Shown one piece after another: positions 14,649 to 22,766 of a DNA stretch of 62,402 bases; within the stretch, counting starts at the first letter, position 1; each line of letters begins with the position of its first letter. Below the pieces are notes generated by a model. The model worked only from the letters and a program-made list of their open reading frames with translations. It ran no database searches and was not told the DNA's origin. The translations under genes and the position numbers were made by a program. Origin of the DNA: Ferruginibacter sp. (lineage in GTDB: Bacteria > Bacteroidota > Bacteroidia > Chitinophagales > Chitinophagaceae); assembly GCA_014379905.1 (NCBI GenBank), contig JACMKX010000044.1, positions 1-62,402 of the forward strand, read 5' to 3'.

Positions 14649-15413
14649 ATGTGTTTTAAAACCATTTCCCCCGTTGCTCTGTTGAGCATTTTTCTTCTTC
14701 ACACTAATAGTGCTGATGCGCAAAACTATAAATATGAACTGGGTTTAAACCTGGGTGCCTATGTTTACCAGGGCGACCTGTCGCCGCAGCGTTTGGGTTC
14801 TTTTAAAACAATCAGGCCCGGCATTGGTATTAGTTTTGGAAAACCCTTAAGCAATACTTTTTCTGTAAGAGGCATTTTTAACCTTGCTTCTTTAAAAGGC
14901 AATGAAGCAAAATACAGCGACCCGGAATACCGGCAGTACAGGGCTTTTGCTTTTAAAACGTCTGTGAAAGAATTGGGAGTGCATCTGCAATACAATATTT
15001 TGGGAAACAGGGAATATTGGCCAACATTTGAGCCTTATGTTTTTGCAGGGGTATCTGCAGCTTTTATCAATACAAAAAAAGATTACAGTGCTTTTGATGC
15101 TACTTATTTTGGAGAAGCAAGGGCTGCTGAAATAATGACGGCTGTAACTGTAGATAATACGGAACGAAACAGGCGGACCATGCTGAACCTGCCTGCCGGC
15201 CTGGGTGTGAGGTATAATTTAAATAATAACTGGGCCGTCAGCACGGAAGCAAATTTTCGTTTTGGCGGATCAGATTATATCGATGGATTTAGCCAGTCCG
15301 TAAACCCGGCAAAGAAGGATCATTTTTTTAGTCAAAATGTAGGAGTGGCTTATAGGATAGGCAGCGGCAAAACAGCCGGTGGAGGAAAACTAGGTTGCCC
15401 TGCGGTCAATTAG
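14649..15413 (+). CDS. Outer-membrane beta-barrel protein, DUF6089/PorG-like
   Basis: A 254-residue exported protein. The signal peptide is MCFKTISPVALLSIFLLHTNSADAQ. The mature part begins NYKYELGLNLGAYVYQGDLSP, an opening shared by DUF6089 barrels related to the type IX secretion protein PorG. Alternating amphipathic strands with Gly and aromatic girdles run through to the C-terminal part HFFSQNVGVAYRIGSG, with a short tail of 17 residues after it. It probably forms a small eight-stranded barrel. It stands alone and overlaps the 3' end of the convergent lipoprotein gene by four bases. Confidence 0.8.
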   Translation: MCFKTISPVALLSIFLLHTNSADAQNYKYELGLNLGAYVYQGDLSPQRLGSFKTIRPGIGISFGKPLSNTFSVRGIFNLASLKGNEAKYSDPEYRQYRAFAFKTSVKELGVHLQYNILGNREYWPTFEPYVFAGVSAAFINTKKDYSAFDATYFGEARAAEIMTAVTVDNTERNRRTMLNLPAGLGVRYNLNNNWAVSTEANFRFGGSDYIDGFSQSVNPAKKDHFFSQNVGVAYRIGSGKTAGGGKLGCPAVN

Positions 15414-16525
15414 TAAATATCCCCTGGTTCGACCTGTATGTTTGCCATCCTTAAAAAGGGAAGACAGATATTGTTTATATAATCATTATCCGTGCTTCTA
15501 TAAATAAACCTGTAATTATTATTTATATTAGTTTCAAGAATAATACTCGCTTCGTCCGTGGCCTGGTTCTTTTCTATAATAGTGCACGGCATCAATTTGT
15601 AGTTAGCTTTTCTTTCAAGCTTTTTTAGAAATTCCGACCATTCAGAAAAACTGATTCTAAAGCTATCGGCTTTTGGGCTGCTGAAATTTTCTGTCTGTAT
15701 TTTTTTGATCACGCAAAATCCTTTTTTCTCATGCTGAAGCCTGATAGATATGGCCGGATGAAAACTTCTCAGCCATGTTAGCCTTATAATGTCTTTGTTT
15801 TTATTTTTTAATAAAGACGGTTCCTGCAATTTCTTTAATTCCCTGGTGAACCAAACATTTCTAAATGAATCAAGTGTACATTCATTGCCATTATAATTTG
15901 TTTCAGTTAAAGGAAAGTATAAACTATCCCTGTTAAAATTGTAAGCCCACATTGACGTAGTGTCCATTTCGCCGGCAATAATTTCAACTAGTTTAAAGTC
16001 ACCGGAAATTTTTGCGTAGCAAAAAATATATAAATTACCCGTCTTCCTGAATCTATAATCTAGTTTATAGATCACTGGCCTCAAACTGTCGCTTACCCGT
16101 TGGCCCTTTTTATTGGTAAATTGATACTCGGCATAATAATGCGGTAGATCATAGGTGGCTTTTTTTACAAGACTGAAAACAGGAGCCACAACTTTTTTTA
16201 ATTCTTTTAGGGAAGCATAAATTGTTCCTTCTTCAATTTCTCTTCCGTTTTCCTGCGAAAAATTTGACGAATAATATTCTTTTTTGAATTTGATTATGTC
16301 AAGTGAATATTTCTTCAGCAATTTTTCATTGCCTGTTTTAAAGGAGGTAATAATATTATTATGTGCCTTGATCAGGGTCTGAGATTCCAGTGAATCGATC
16401 TGGTAATTTTTCGGGAAAAGTTCTGCGAGTTGTGTATCAACAACTTCTATCTCTTCAATTAGGTTATCTTCCCTTGTAGTACATGAAAATAAAAATAAGC
16501 AGTTTAATATGACCCAGATTTCCAT
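15410..16525 (-). CDS. Hypothetical lipoprotein, 371 aa
   Basis: A 371-residue protein with a lipoprotein signal: MEIWVILNCLFLFSC, lipobox LFSC with Cys15. A charged linker follows (TTREDNLIEEIEVVDTQ). The rest is rich in Lys, Glu, Asn and aromatic residues with no motif I know; a middle part (YHYAEYQFTNKKGQ-like, KLDYRFRKTGNLYIFCYAKISG) has strand character. It is probably anchored on the periplasmic side of a membrane. The gene is isolated, convergent with the barrel gene, and its product is of unknown function. Confidence 0.7.
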   Translation of the reverse strand: MEIWVILNCLFLFSCTTREDNLIEEIEVVDTQLAELFPKNYQIDSLESQTLIKAHNNIITSFKTGNEKLLKKYSLDIIKFKKEYYSSNFSQENGREIEEGTIYASLKELKKVVAPVFSLVKKATYDLPHYYAEYQFTNKKGQRVSDSLRPVIYKLDYRFRKTGNLYIFCYAKISGDFKLVEIIAGEMDTTSMWAYNFNRDSLYFPLTETNYNGNECTLDSFRNVWFTRELKKLQEPSLLKNKNKDIIRLTWLRSFHPAISIRLQHEKKGFCVIKKIQTENFSSPKADSFRISFSEWSEFLKKLERKANYKLMPCTIIEKNQATDEASIILETNINNNYRFIYRSTDNDYINNICLPFLRMANIQVEPGDIY

Positions 16526-16630
16526 ATACTAATGTACATCTAATTCTATCTGTTCCGATTTACTATAATAAAAGTAGTCATACTATTTGCAGGCGTAAAG
16601 CGATTTGTTATGTAGTAAACTCGTCTCTTT

Positions 16631-16702
16631 TAGCGCAAAAAAGAGACAAAAAGTTTCGCAGAGATTCTTTGCGTGTCTTCCTTTCTTTGTTTCTCTGCGT
16701 TT
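16631..16702. repeat. Inverted interspersed repeat, GCAGAGAAAC family, copy 2
   Basis: On the minus strand this segment reads CGCAGAGAAACAAAGAAAGG, then CACGCAAAGAATCTCTGCG, then a pyrimidine-rich arm ending TCTTTTTTGCGC. It aligns along its whole length with the element at 10154-10220 and so is a second, inverted copy of the same family. It sits between the lipoprotein gene and the phosphodiesterase gene, directly after the phosphodiesterase stop. Confidence 0.6.
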
Positions 16703-16706
16703 ACAA

Positions 16707-17621
16707 TTAAAATCTTATATTATTTAAATCCGGGTAATCCGTAATAATTCCGTCCACTCCCATATTTTTCAGCTTATCAAAACTAGCTTTGTCATTCACA
16801 GTCCACGGAATGATCCTGATATTTTTTTCATGGCATTCAGCAATTAAATTATCGGTTACCAGTTCATAGGCCGGGCTGTGAATGGTGGGCGTAAAACCCA
16901 GGTCATCCAATTGTTTTCGAAAACTTCTTTTATCATCCGCTTCTACCAGCATAGCAGTTTTTATGTGCGGGTATTTTTGATGCAAATATTGTAAGGTGCG
17001 AAAATCAAAAGATTGAATGATTACCTGTTTTTCCAGGTCGTACGATTTAATTACATCCATCAAAAGTTCTACAAATGCTGCGGGTTCGGGATGATAGCTA
17101 TTATCCGACGCCGGCTGGCTTTTGGTTTCAATATTAAAGAACGGATAAGGTCGCTTCGCTTCGGCCATGTATTTTTTTACTGCATCAAAAACATCCGACA
17201 ATAAAGGTTTTGTAGCAGCTGTTTTTTCCTGTTTTGCAAAACGGGGATGCGGCTTTAACCCCACATCATATTTCAATACATCTGCAAAATCCATTTTATA
17301 AATATTGAGTTCTTTTTCTTCCTCCGGCTTTACAAAGCTGCCATCCGGCTTTGTAGTGATCTCTGTATTAAAGAATGGTTCATGAGACAGGATCACTTTT
17401 TTGTCTTTTGTGATCACCACGTCCATCTCAAGTGTAGCAACACCAAAAGCGAGTGCATTCATCATAGAAGCCACGGTATTCTCCGGCATTAACCCGCGGC
17501 CGCCGCGGTGCGCCTGTGTATCAAATCTTTCCTTTTTATAAGTACCGGTCATTTTGTTATTGGAAGAGCAGGAGTTGAGGATCATGAAAATACTACTTGC
17601 TGCGATGATTATTTTTTTCAT
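16707..17621 (-). CDS. Glycerophosphodiester phosphodiesterase lipoprotein
   Basis: A 304-residue GDPD-family enzyme hydrolysing glycerophosphodiesters to glycerol 3-phosphate and an alcohol. It has a lipoprotein signal (MKKIIIAASSIFMILNSC). The catalytic TIM-barrel opening is DTQAHRGGRGLMPENTVASM with the His-Arg-Gly-Gly and Glu-Asn metal and phosphate residues, then ATLEMDVVITKDKKVILSHE with Glu, Asp and the second His. The end, NIRIIPWTVNDKASFDKLKN then GVDGIITDYPDL, is typical. It is probably membrane-anchored in the periplasm and scavenges lipid breakdown products. Confidence 0.93.
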   Translation of the reverse strand: MKKIIIAASSIFMILNSCSSNNKMTGTYKKERFDTQAHRGGRGLMPENTVASMMNALAFGVATLEMDVVITKDKKVILSHEPFFNTEITTKPDGSFVKPEEEKELNIYKMDFADVLKYDVGLKPHPRFAKQEKTAATKPLLSDVFDAVKKYMAEAKRPYPFFNIETKSQPASDNSYHPEPAAFVELLMDVIKSYDLEKQVIIQSFDFRTLQYLHQKYPHIKTAMLVEADDKRSFRKQLDDLGFTPTIHSPAYELVTDNLIAECHEKNIRIIPWTVNDKASFDKLKNMGVDGIITDYPDLNNIRF

Positions 17622-17639
17622 AAACTAAATTAAGGGGTA

Positions 17640-17753
17640 ACCGCTAAGGTGCAAAGACGCTATGTAAAACGTAACAATTATTAAACCACAAAAAACGCTA
17701 AGGCGCACAGGTTTTACTACCTTCAATCCTTAGCGTCTTTGCGCCTTAGCGGT
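17640..17753. repeat. Near-perfect inverted repeat (CGCTAAGGCGCAAAGACGC family)
   Basis: A 21-base arm at 17640-17660 (ACCGCTAAGG then TGCAAAGACGC) returns as its reverse complement at 17733-17753 with one mismatch. An extra partial copy (AACGCTAAGGCGCAC) lies between them at about 17693-17708. It fills the gap between the Mrp-type gene and the phosphodiesterase gene. It may act as a terminator-like structure, although no T-run follows either arm. Confidence 0.65.
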
Positions 17754-17760
17754 AAAATAT

Positions 17761-18858
17761 TTATTCCAGCACTTCCTGTATCCTGGTTGCCGGTAAATTT
17801 GCATTCCTCATTGCAATACTTCTTACCGCATTACCTGCAAATTCCTCAAATGCTCTTTTGCTGATGCTGTCATCACCTACCAGTACAGGTATGCCATTGT
17901 CTCCCCCTTCCCTTATGCTTTGTACAATTGGTATTTGCCCCAGCAATGAAATATCAAATTCATCTGCCAAATGCTTGCCCCCATCTTTCCCGAAGATATA
18001 ATACTTATTATCCGGCAATTCTGCCGGGGTAAAATAACTCATGTTTTCAACCAACCCAATTACAGGAACTTTTAAAGAAGCCTGTCCAAACATGGCCACA
18101 CCTTTTTTAGCGTCCGCCAACGCTACCAGTTGGGGTGTGGTAACAACGATCACACCTGTAACAGGAACATTTTGCACGATGGTTAAATGAATATCTCCCG
18201 TGCCCGGCGGCATATCAATTACAAGATAATCCAGCTCACCCCATTCCACGTCGCTTACAAATTGTTTAATGGCGCTGCTCACCATTGGCCCACGCCAAAC
18301 CACCGCCTGCTTTTCATCAATGAGTAAGCCGATGCTCATTACTTTAATACCATATTTTTCAATTGGAACAATTTTCCCTTTGCCATTTCCGTCATCCATC
18401 ATCATAGGTCTTTCTCCACGAATTCCAAACATGATGTGCTGGCTTGGCCCATAAATATCTGCATCCATCAAGCCCACTTTTGCGCCGCCCTGTGCCAATG
18501 CAAGGGCGAGATTGGCGCTCACTGTACTTTTTCCTACTCCCCCTTTTCCACTCACAACGGCAATAATATTTTTTACACCAGCCAAAGTCTGGCTGCCTTC
18601 CACCCGCTTGCTGGTGGTATTGCTGGTAAAATTTACGGTAACCTGCGCATCTTTGTTCACCAATAATTTAATAGCATTTTCGCTTGCCATTTTCATCATA
18701 TCTTTCATTGGACAGGCGGGCGTTGTAAGCACTATTGTAAATGATACCTTATTATCATTTATTACAATATCTTTTATCATATTCAACGTTACCAGGTCTT
18801 TTCCAAGATCAGGTTCCTCCACATTGCTCAATGCCTTCAGTATTTCTTCTTGTGTCAT
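17761..18858 (-). CDS. Mrp/ApbC/NBP35-type Fe-S cluster carrier ATPase
   Basis: A 365-residue protein with an N-terminal MIP18/DUF59-like domain of about 90 residues (LSNVEEPDLGKDLVTLNMIK then VSFTIVLTTPACPMKDMM). A ParA/MinD-like ATPase domain follows with the deviant Walker A IAVVSGKGGVGKSTVSANLA, VGLMDADIYGPSQHIMFG and YLVIDMPPGTGDIHLTIVQ. It is expected to bind and transfer iron-sulfur clusters to apoproteins in the cytoplasm. The classical CxxC of some family members is not obvious in the C-terminal part. It stands alone here and is divergent from the next gene. Confidence 0.92.
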   Translation of the reverse strand: MTQEEILKALSNVEEPDLGKDLVTLNMIKDIVINDNKVSFTIVLTTPACPMKDMMKMASENAIKLLVNKDAQVTVNFTSNTTSKRVEGSQTLAGVKNIIAVVSGKGGVGKSTVSANLALALAQGGAKVGLMDADIYGPSQHIMFGIRGERPMMMDDGNGKGKIVPIEKYGIKVMSIGLLIDEKQAVVWRGPMVSSAIKQFVSDVEWGELDYLVIDMPPGTGDIHLTIVQNVPVTGVIVVTTPQLVALADAKKGVAMFGQASLKVPVIGLVENMSYFTPAELPDNKYYIFGKDGGKHLADEFDISLLGQIPIVQSIREGGDNGIPVLVGDDSISKRAFEEFAGNAVRSIAMRNANLPATRIQEVLE

Positions 18859-18965
18859 CCGTTCAATTATTTGTTAAAAAGCTATTCTGCCTGCAAAATT
18901 AACCAATGAACCGTTTACTTTGTTTATCATTTACGGAATGTTGGTTACTTTTGAGACAAGCATTT

Positions 18966-18973
18966 TATCTTTG
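18966..18973 (+). promoter_or_regulatory. Bacteroidota -7 promoter element TATCTTTG
   Basis: TATCTTTG matches the TAnnTTTG consensus. A TTG lies 22 bases upstream, an acceptable -33 spacing. It would drive the carboxypeptidase-regulatory-domain gene with a leader of about 85 bases. Confidence 0.45.
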
Positions 18974-19064
18974 TTCAATATAGTTGTGTCACTCTTTTAC
19001 ATTTTTGTTAATTGGGCCACACGCAACACCAAAACCTGGTAAAACACTTTAAATAGTGTGCGGC

Positions 19065-19706
19065 ATGAAAAAATTTTTACTATATCTCCTCTTATTCTTA
19101 TTTGTTTTACCCATCGCTGTCAAAGCGCAATTTGAAACTTTTAAAGATTCGGTTGTCCAGTTATATGGTTTGGTAATGACAGCCGACAGCCTTAAGGGAT
19201 TACCCGCTGTTAGTATTGTTATTAAAGGACAAAACCGGGGTACCATTTCCAACGACAAAGGTGTGTTTAGCATAGTAGCCATCAAAGGCGATAAAGTAGA
19301 ATTTACGAGTGTAGGTTATAAGTCGGTACTGGTAGATGTACCGGGAAACCTTGAAGGAAACCAGCACAGCATTATTCAACTAATGGTTGCTGATACGGTT
19401 TACCTGCCTGCCACCATTATAAAGCCAAGGCCTAGTCGGGCACAATTTGAAAGAGATTTTGTAAATACGCAGGTGCCCGATGATGATATTACCATTGCCC
19501 GCAATAATAACAGTTATGCCACCCGGCGGGCTTTAATGGCTTCCATGCCAACAGATGGCCGGGAAGCCAGTAACCAATATATGCAGCAAAGTGCCCGAAA
19601 ATTATATTATTCAGGTCAGGTAGCCCCTCAAAATATTTTTAATCCCTTTGCCTGGAACGAGTTTATAAAAGCCTGGAAACGGGGTGACTACCGGCGAAAA
19701 AACTGA
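19065..19706 (+). CDS. Exported protein with carboxypeptidase-like regulatory domain
   Basis: A 213-residue exported protein (signal peptide MKKFLLYLLLFLFVLPIAVKAQ). Residues 35-105 form a CarbopepD_reg_2-type beta-sandwich: LYGLVMTADSLKGLPAVSIV, KGQNRGTISNDKGVFSIVA and VEFTSVGYKSVLVDV, as in the N-terminal plug-side domain of TonB-dependent receptors. Here it is a stand-alone protein with a basic C-terminal tail (WNEFIKAWKRGDYRRKN). I start at MKKF; an in-frame GTG nine bases earlier would only add MCG. It probably sits in the periplasm or on the outer membrane. Its partner is not evident from the neighbours. Confidence 0.8.
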   Translation: MKKFLLYLLLFLFVLPIAVKAQFETFKDSVVQLYGLVMTADSLKGLPAVSIVIKGQNRGTISNDKGVFSIVAIKGDKVEFTSVGYKSVLVDVPGNLEGNQHSIIQLMVADTVYLPATIIKPRPSRAQFERDFVNTQVPDDDITIARNNNSYATRRALMASMPTDGREASNQYMQQSARKLYYSGQVAPQNIFNPFAWNEFIKAWKRGDYRRKN

Positions 19707-19859
19707 TAGAATCACCGATCATACTGGTATAACTAATTTACACAGTTACTTAAATACAACCTTTATTTATTATATAGGGAGAATCAAAAAATCCGTATTT
19801 GATCCTTTGCATCTGCTTAATCAGCGTATCCCTCCAAAATTTCTTTTCTTTGCAGCAAT

Positions 19860-20384
19860 ATGAATATTGTTATGCTAAATGAATTAAAACATCAGCCCAT
19901 ATTCCTGGTTGGTTTTATGGGTTCCGGCAAAACACACTGGGGGCGGCAATGGGCTGGGTATTTACATAGAAAATTTATTGACCTTGATCAGTTAATCGAA
20001 AGCATTGAACAATTGCAGGTAGGGCAAATATTTGAAAAAAACGGAGAGACCTGGTTCAGGGAAAAAGAAGCCATTACTTTACGCTCTGTCATAGATGAAA
20101 ATAATATTTTGGTTGCCTGCGGAGGCGGTACTCCTTGTTTTCATGACAATATGGATTTTATGAACGAAACAGGATTCACTATTTTTTTAGATGCTGCTCC
20201 AAAATTTTTGCTGGCAAACATTATGCGGGATTCTTTTGAACGCCCTCTGCTAAAAAATATGAGTGAAGCGGAGATGCTTTTTTTTATTGAAAAAAAGCTG
20301 GTTGAAAGGAACGTGTTTTACAGCCAGGCAAAACTCACCATGAATGCCGAAGAGCTGAATGAAGAAAGTATAAAAAAACTATAA
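19860..20384 (+). CDS. aroK: Shikimate kinase
   Basis: Phosphorylates shikimate with ATP in aromatic amino acid synthesis. Walker A is IFLVGFMGSGKTHWGRQWA. The shikimate-binding region FIDLDQLIE and FREKEA provides Asp and Arg/Glu, and the glycine motif is LVACGGGTPC. The LID part around FERPLLKNMSE carries the conserved Arg. The 174 residues are the usual length. The first twelve residues or so are slightly longer than in close relatives, so the ATG four codons on (MLNELKHQP) is an alternative start. The DUF423 gene follows after 10 bases. Confidence 0.93.
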   Translation: MNIVMLNELKHQPIFLVGFMGSGKTHWGRQWAGYLHRKFIDLDQLIESIEQLQVGQIFEKNGETWFREKEAITLRSVIDENNILVACGGGTPCFHDNMDFMNETGFTIFLDAAPKFLLANIMRDSFERPLLKNMSEAEMLFFIEKKLVERNVFYSQAKLTMNAEELNEESIKKL

Positions 20385-20394
20385 ACCTATACCC

Positions 20395-20778
20395 ATGCAT
20401 AAGGGATTTTTAAAAACTGCCTTTATTCTCGGGGCATTGTCTGTAGGCCTCGGTGCTTTTGCTGCCCATGGTTTAAAAGATCTGTTCAGCAACAACGCAA
20501 TCGCTACTTTTGAAACCGGTGTGCGTTACCAGTTTTACCACGTATTTGCCTTGCTTACGGTGGCAATATTATACAAGGATTTCAGGGAGGTAAAAACTGC
20601 GGGCTGGCTGTTTATTGGGGGGATCATATTATTTAGCGGATCGCTGTATATGGTATCGATGGTACAAGGCATGGTGCAGCCGGGTTATAACTGGGTAGGC
20701 GCCATTACGCCTTTCGGCGGATTATTATTTATTGCGGGTTGGCTATGGATGTTTATTGTAATAGTAAGAAAAAAATGA
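20395..20778 (+). CDS. DUF423 family membrane protein
   Basis: A 127-residue protein with four transmembrane segments. It shows the DUF423 (YgdD-like) pattern: GALSVGLGAFAAHGLKDLFS near the N-terminus, then ATFETGVRYQFYHVFALLTVA, and a C-terminal WVGAITPFGGLLFIAGWLWM. The function of the family is unknown. It is 10 bases downstream of aroK and likely co-transcribed. Its stop abuts the stop of the converging histidine kinase gene with no gap. Confidence 0.9.
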   Translation: MHKGFLKTAFILGALSVGLGAFAAHGLKDLFSNNAIATFETGVRYQFYHVFALLTVAILYKDFREVKTAGWLFIGGIILFSGSLYMVSMVQGMVQPGYNWVGAITPFGGLLFIAGWLWMFIVIVRKK

Positions 20779-22662
20779 TCACATGGTTTTCCTGTATAAG
20801 CTGATTAAGGTGCCGTTTTTATTTTCTATTGTAAAATCAATTCCAACATCTTCCATCCTTTTTTTCATATTGATCAGGCCATTGCTGTAAGGGCGGATAT
20901 TGCTAAGGTCAATTCCTTTGCCGTCATCATGTATAGTTAAAGAAAGGCCTTCTTTTTCTTTCTTCATTATAATAGCTACTTTTTTTGCGCCGGAGTGCTT
21001 AATAATATTTTGCAATGCTTCCTTTATCACCAAAAATACATTTCGCCTTATGGTGCCATTTACTTCAATAGCCGGTAAATTTTCGGGGATTACAATATTG
21101 TGTTCAATGCCGGTACTTTCAAGATAATCTGTTGCATAGCTTCTTATATAGCCCACCATGTTACCCAGGCTATCATTGTGGCTACTCATGCTCCATATAA
21201 TGGCATTCATTTTATTCAGCAATTCATCCGCAGAAGAAGATATTTTATCAATTTCAGGAATTATATTTTCGCCTACTTTGCCTTTGGCCAGTTCGCTGTA
21301 CAATCTTATTGAGGTCATACCTGCACCCAGGTCATCATGCATGTCGGCACTGATACGGTTTCTCTCTTCCTGTTGTGCCTGGTAAATGGATAATTTGTTT
21401 TCAAATTGCTGCTTTTCTGCATCCATTTTTAGTGCTTCCTGTTCTTTGATGTTGTTGATGAGTTCCTGCCTGTTTTTGTGAAACAAGCCCAGTAGAAAAA
21501 AGAGTACTGAAAATATCACCCCTAATTCAAAATAAAAAAACGGCGAAGTGAATATGAAAGCCAGGTCTACATTCATATAGTTAAGTGATAAAGATATGAT
21601 GTAGCAAAATACCTGTATGGCTACGCCGATGGCCAGGTAATTAAGCAATTTGTTTTTATGAACAATAGCCAGTAAAATATATACGATACCTGCGCCCAGT
21701 ACGGCTATTTTTATTACAGCTTCACAAACCAGTTCTGCATTAAAATTATCAAAACCAAAATGAAGAATTGTATATCCTGCCAGCAATAAAAACAACGCAA
21801 TGGTTTCATATTTAAAGAGCCTGTCTATACCAGGATACTTAACGGCGGATTCTAAAAAAAACCTTGTAAAAAAAATGTAAAAAATCGTTCCCGCGATCAG
21901 CAATACCATGTCAATATAACTAAAAAACAATCCCTTAAACCAGCCGGGGTGCAGGCCGAGATAGGTGGTGAAAAAAATAAGCAGGAACATACACAGCGAG
22001 TAAAGGGAATTGTGTAGGAATTCTATTTTTTTAGTAATAAAAAAGTTAAGAAATGTCATCAGGATCATCATTAGCAACATGCCACTTAGAATAATGCCAA
22101 CAACTTTTTTCTCCGTCATAGTATTATACATCCGGCTTTGATATGATTTCAACAAATGCGGGGCGACTATGGTGACCTGTATATCGTTATACTGGGTTTT
22201 AAAAAATCTCCCCCGGAGAATATAGGTAGTAGTGGCAGCCGGCTCTATGGTAAAAGGAATAAAGCCGGTTCTTACGCCGCTGGTTTCAACTTCCTGTAAC
22301 AGGCCTTCTTTCCCAATCTTAAACAACTGAAAACTTTTATATACTTTACCAGGATATAAAAAATAGTTCTCCCTGGAGGCAGAATCATTGCGAAGTGTAA
22401 ACTTTAAGTAAAAAGTATAGGCTACCAGGCTGCCGGGTAAATACTTTGTAGTGAAGACATCTTTTAATGACGAAAAAGAACGGGCTAGTATCGTTTGCGG
22501 CGTTTCCACATTATTGCTGTCTACATACAAATAACAACTCGAATTAATATTGGTCAGATTTTTTGCGGTATCCATATTCACAAACCTTTCGGCAAGCGGG
22601 GATTGACCAAAGGTTGCCAGCACAGACAGCAACAGCAAGGGAATGAAAATTATTTTTTTCAA
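20779..22662 (-). CDS. Sensor histidine kinase, 7TM-DISM type
   Basis: A 627-residue membrane sensor. Order: signal peptide (to about residue 20), an extracellular 7TMR-DISMED2-like beta-sandwich to about residue 165, seven transmembrane segments at about 185-395, a coiled-coil linker, then a HisKA_3 dimerisation domain with the phospho-accepting His at about residue 441 (ERNRISADMHDDLGAGMTSI). A HATPase_c domain closes the protein, with LVIKEALQNIIKHSGAKKVA (N-box) and LTIHDDGKGID (G1). NarL/LytTR-type partners are expected for this kind of kinase, but no response regulator is encoded nearby, so it is an orphan in this window. The ligand is unknown. Confidence 0.92.
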   Translation of the reverse strand: MKKIIFIPLLLLSVLATFGQSPLAERFVNMDTAKNLTNINSSCYLYVDSNNVETPQTILARSFSSLKDVFTTKYLPGSLVAYTFYLKFTLRNDSASRENYFLYPGKVYKSFQLFKIGKEGLLQEVETSGVRTGFIPFTIEPAATTTYILRGRFFKTQYNDIQVTIVAPHLLKSYQSRMYNTMTEKKVVGIILSGMLLMMILMTFLNFFITKKIEFLHNSLYSLCMFLLIFFTTYLGLHPGWFKGLFFSYIDMVLLIAGTIFYIFFTRFFLESAVKYPGIDRLFKYETIALFLLLAGYTILHFGFDNFNAELVCEAVIKIAVLGAGIVYILLAIVHKNKLLNYLAIGVAIQVFCYIISLSLNYMNVDLAFIFTSPFFYFELGVIFSVLFFLLGLFHKNRQELINNIKEQEALKMDAEKQQFENKLSIYQAQQEERNRISADMHDDLGAGMTSIRLYSELAKGKVGENIIPEIDKISSSADELLNKMNAIIWSMSSHNDSLGNMVGYIRSYATDYLESTGIEHNIVIPENLPAIEVNGTIRRNVFLVIKEALQNIIKHSGAKKVAIIMKKEKEGLSLTIHDDGKGIDLSNIRPYSNGLINMKKRMEDVGIDFTIENKNGTLISLYRKTM

Positions 22663-22751
22663 AAAAGCAGCTTTACTGTCAAACCTACATAAATTCGTTG
22701 AAATTGCGTACTAAAATGGGCCATAGCTTATTTTGGGCAGGCAGTATTATT

Positions 22752-22759
22752 TATCTTTG
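22752..22759 (+). promoter_or_regulatory. Promoter -7 element TATCTTTG of ftsK
   Basis: TATCTTTG matches TAnnTTTG. A TTTG lies 16 bases upstream, slightly short of the usual -33 spacing. Only 7 bases separate the element from the ftsK ATG, so the transcript would start at or within a few bases of the start codon. Confidence 0.5.
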
Positions 22760-22766
22760 TTTATAG

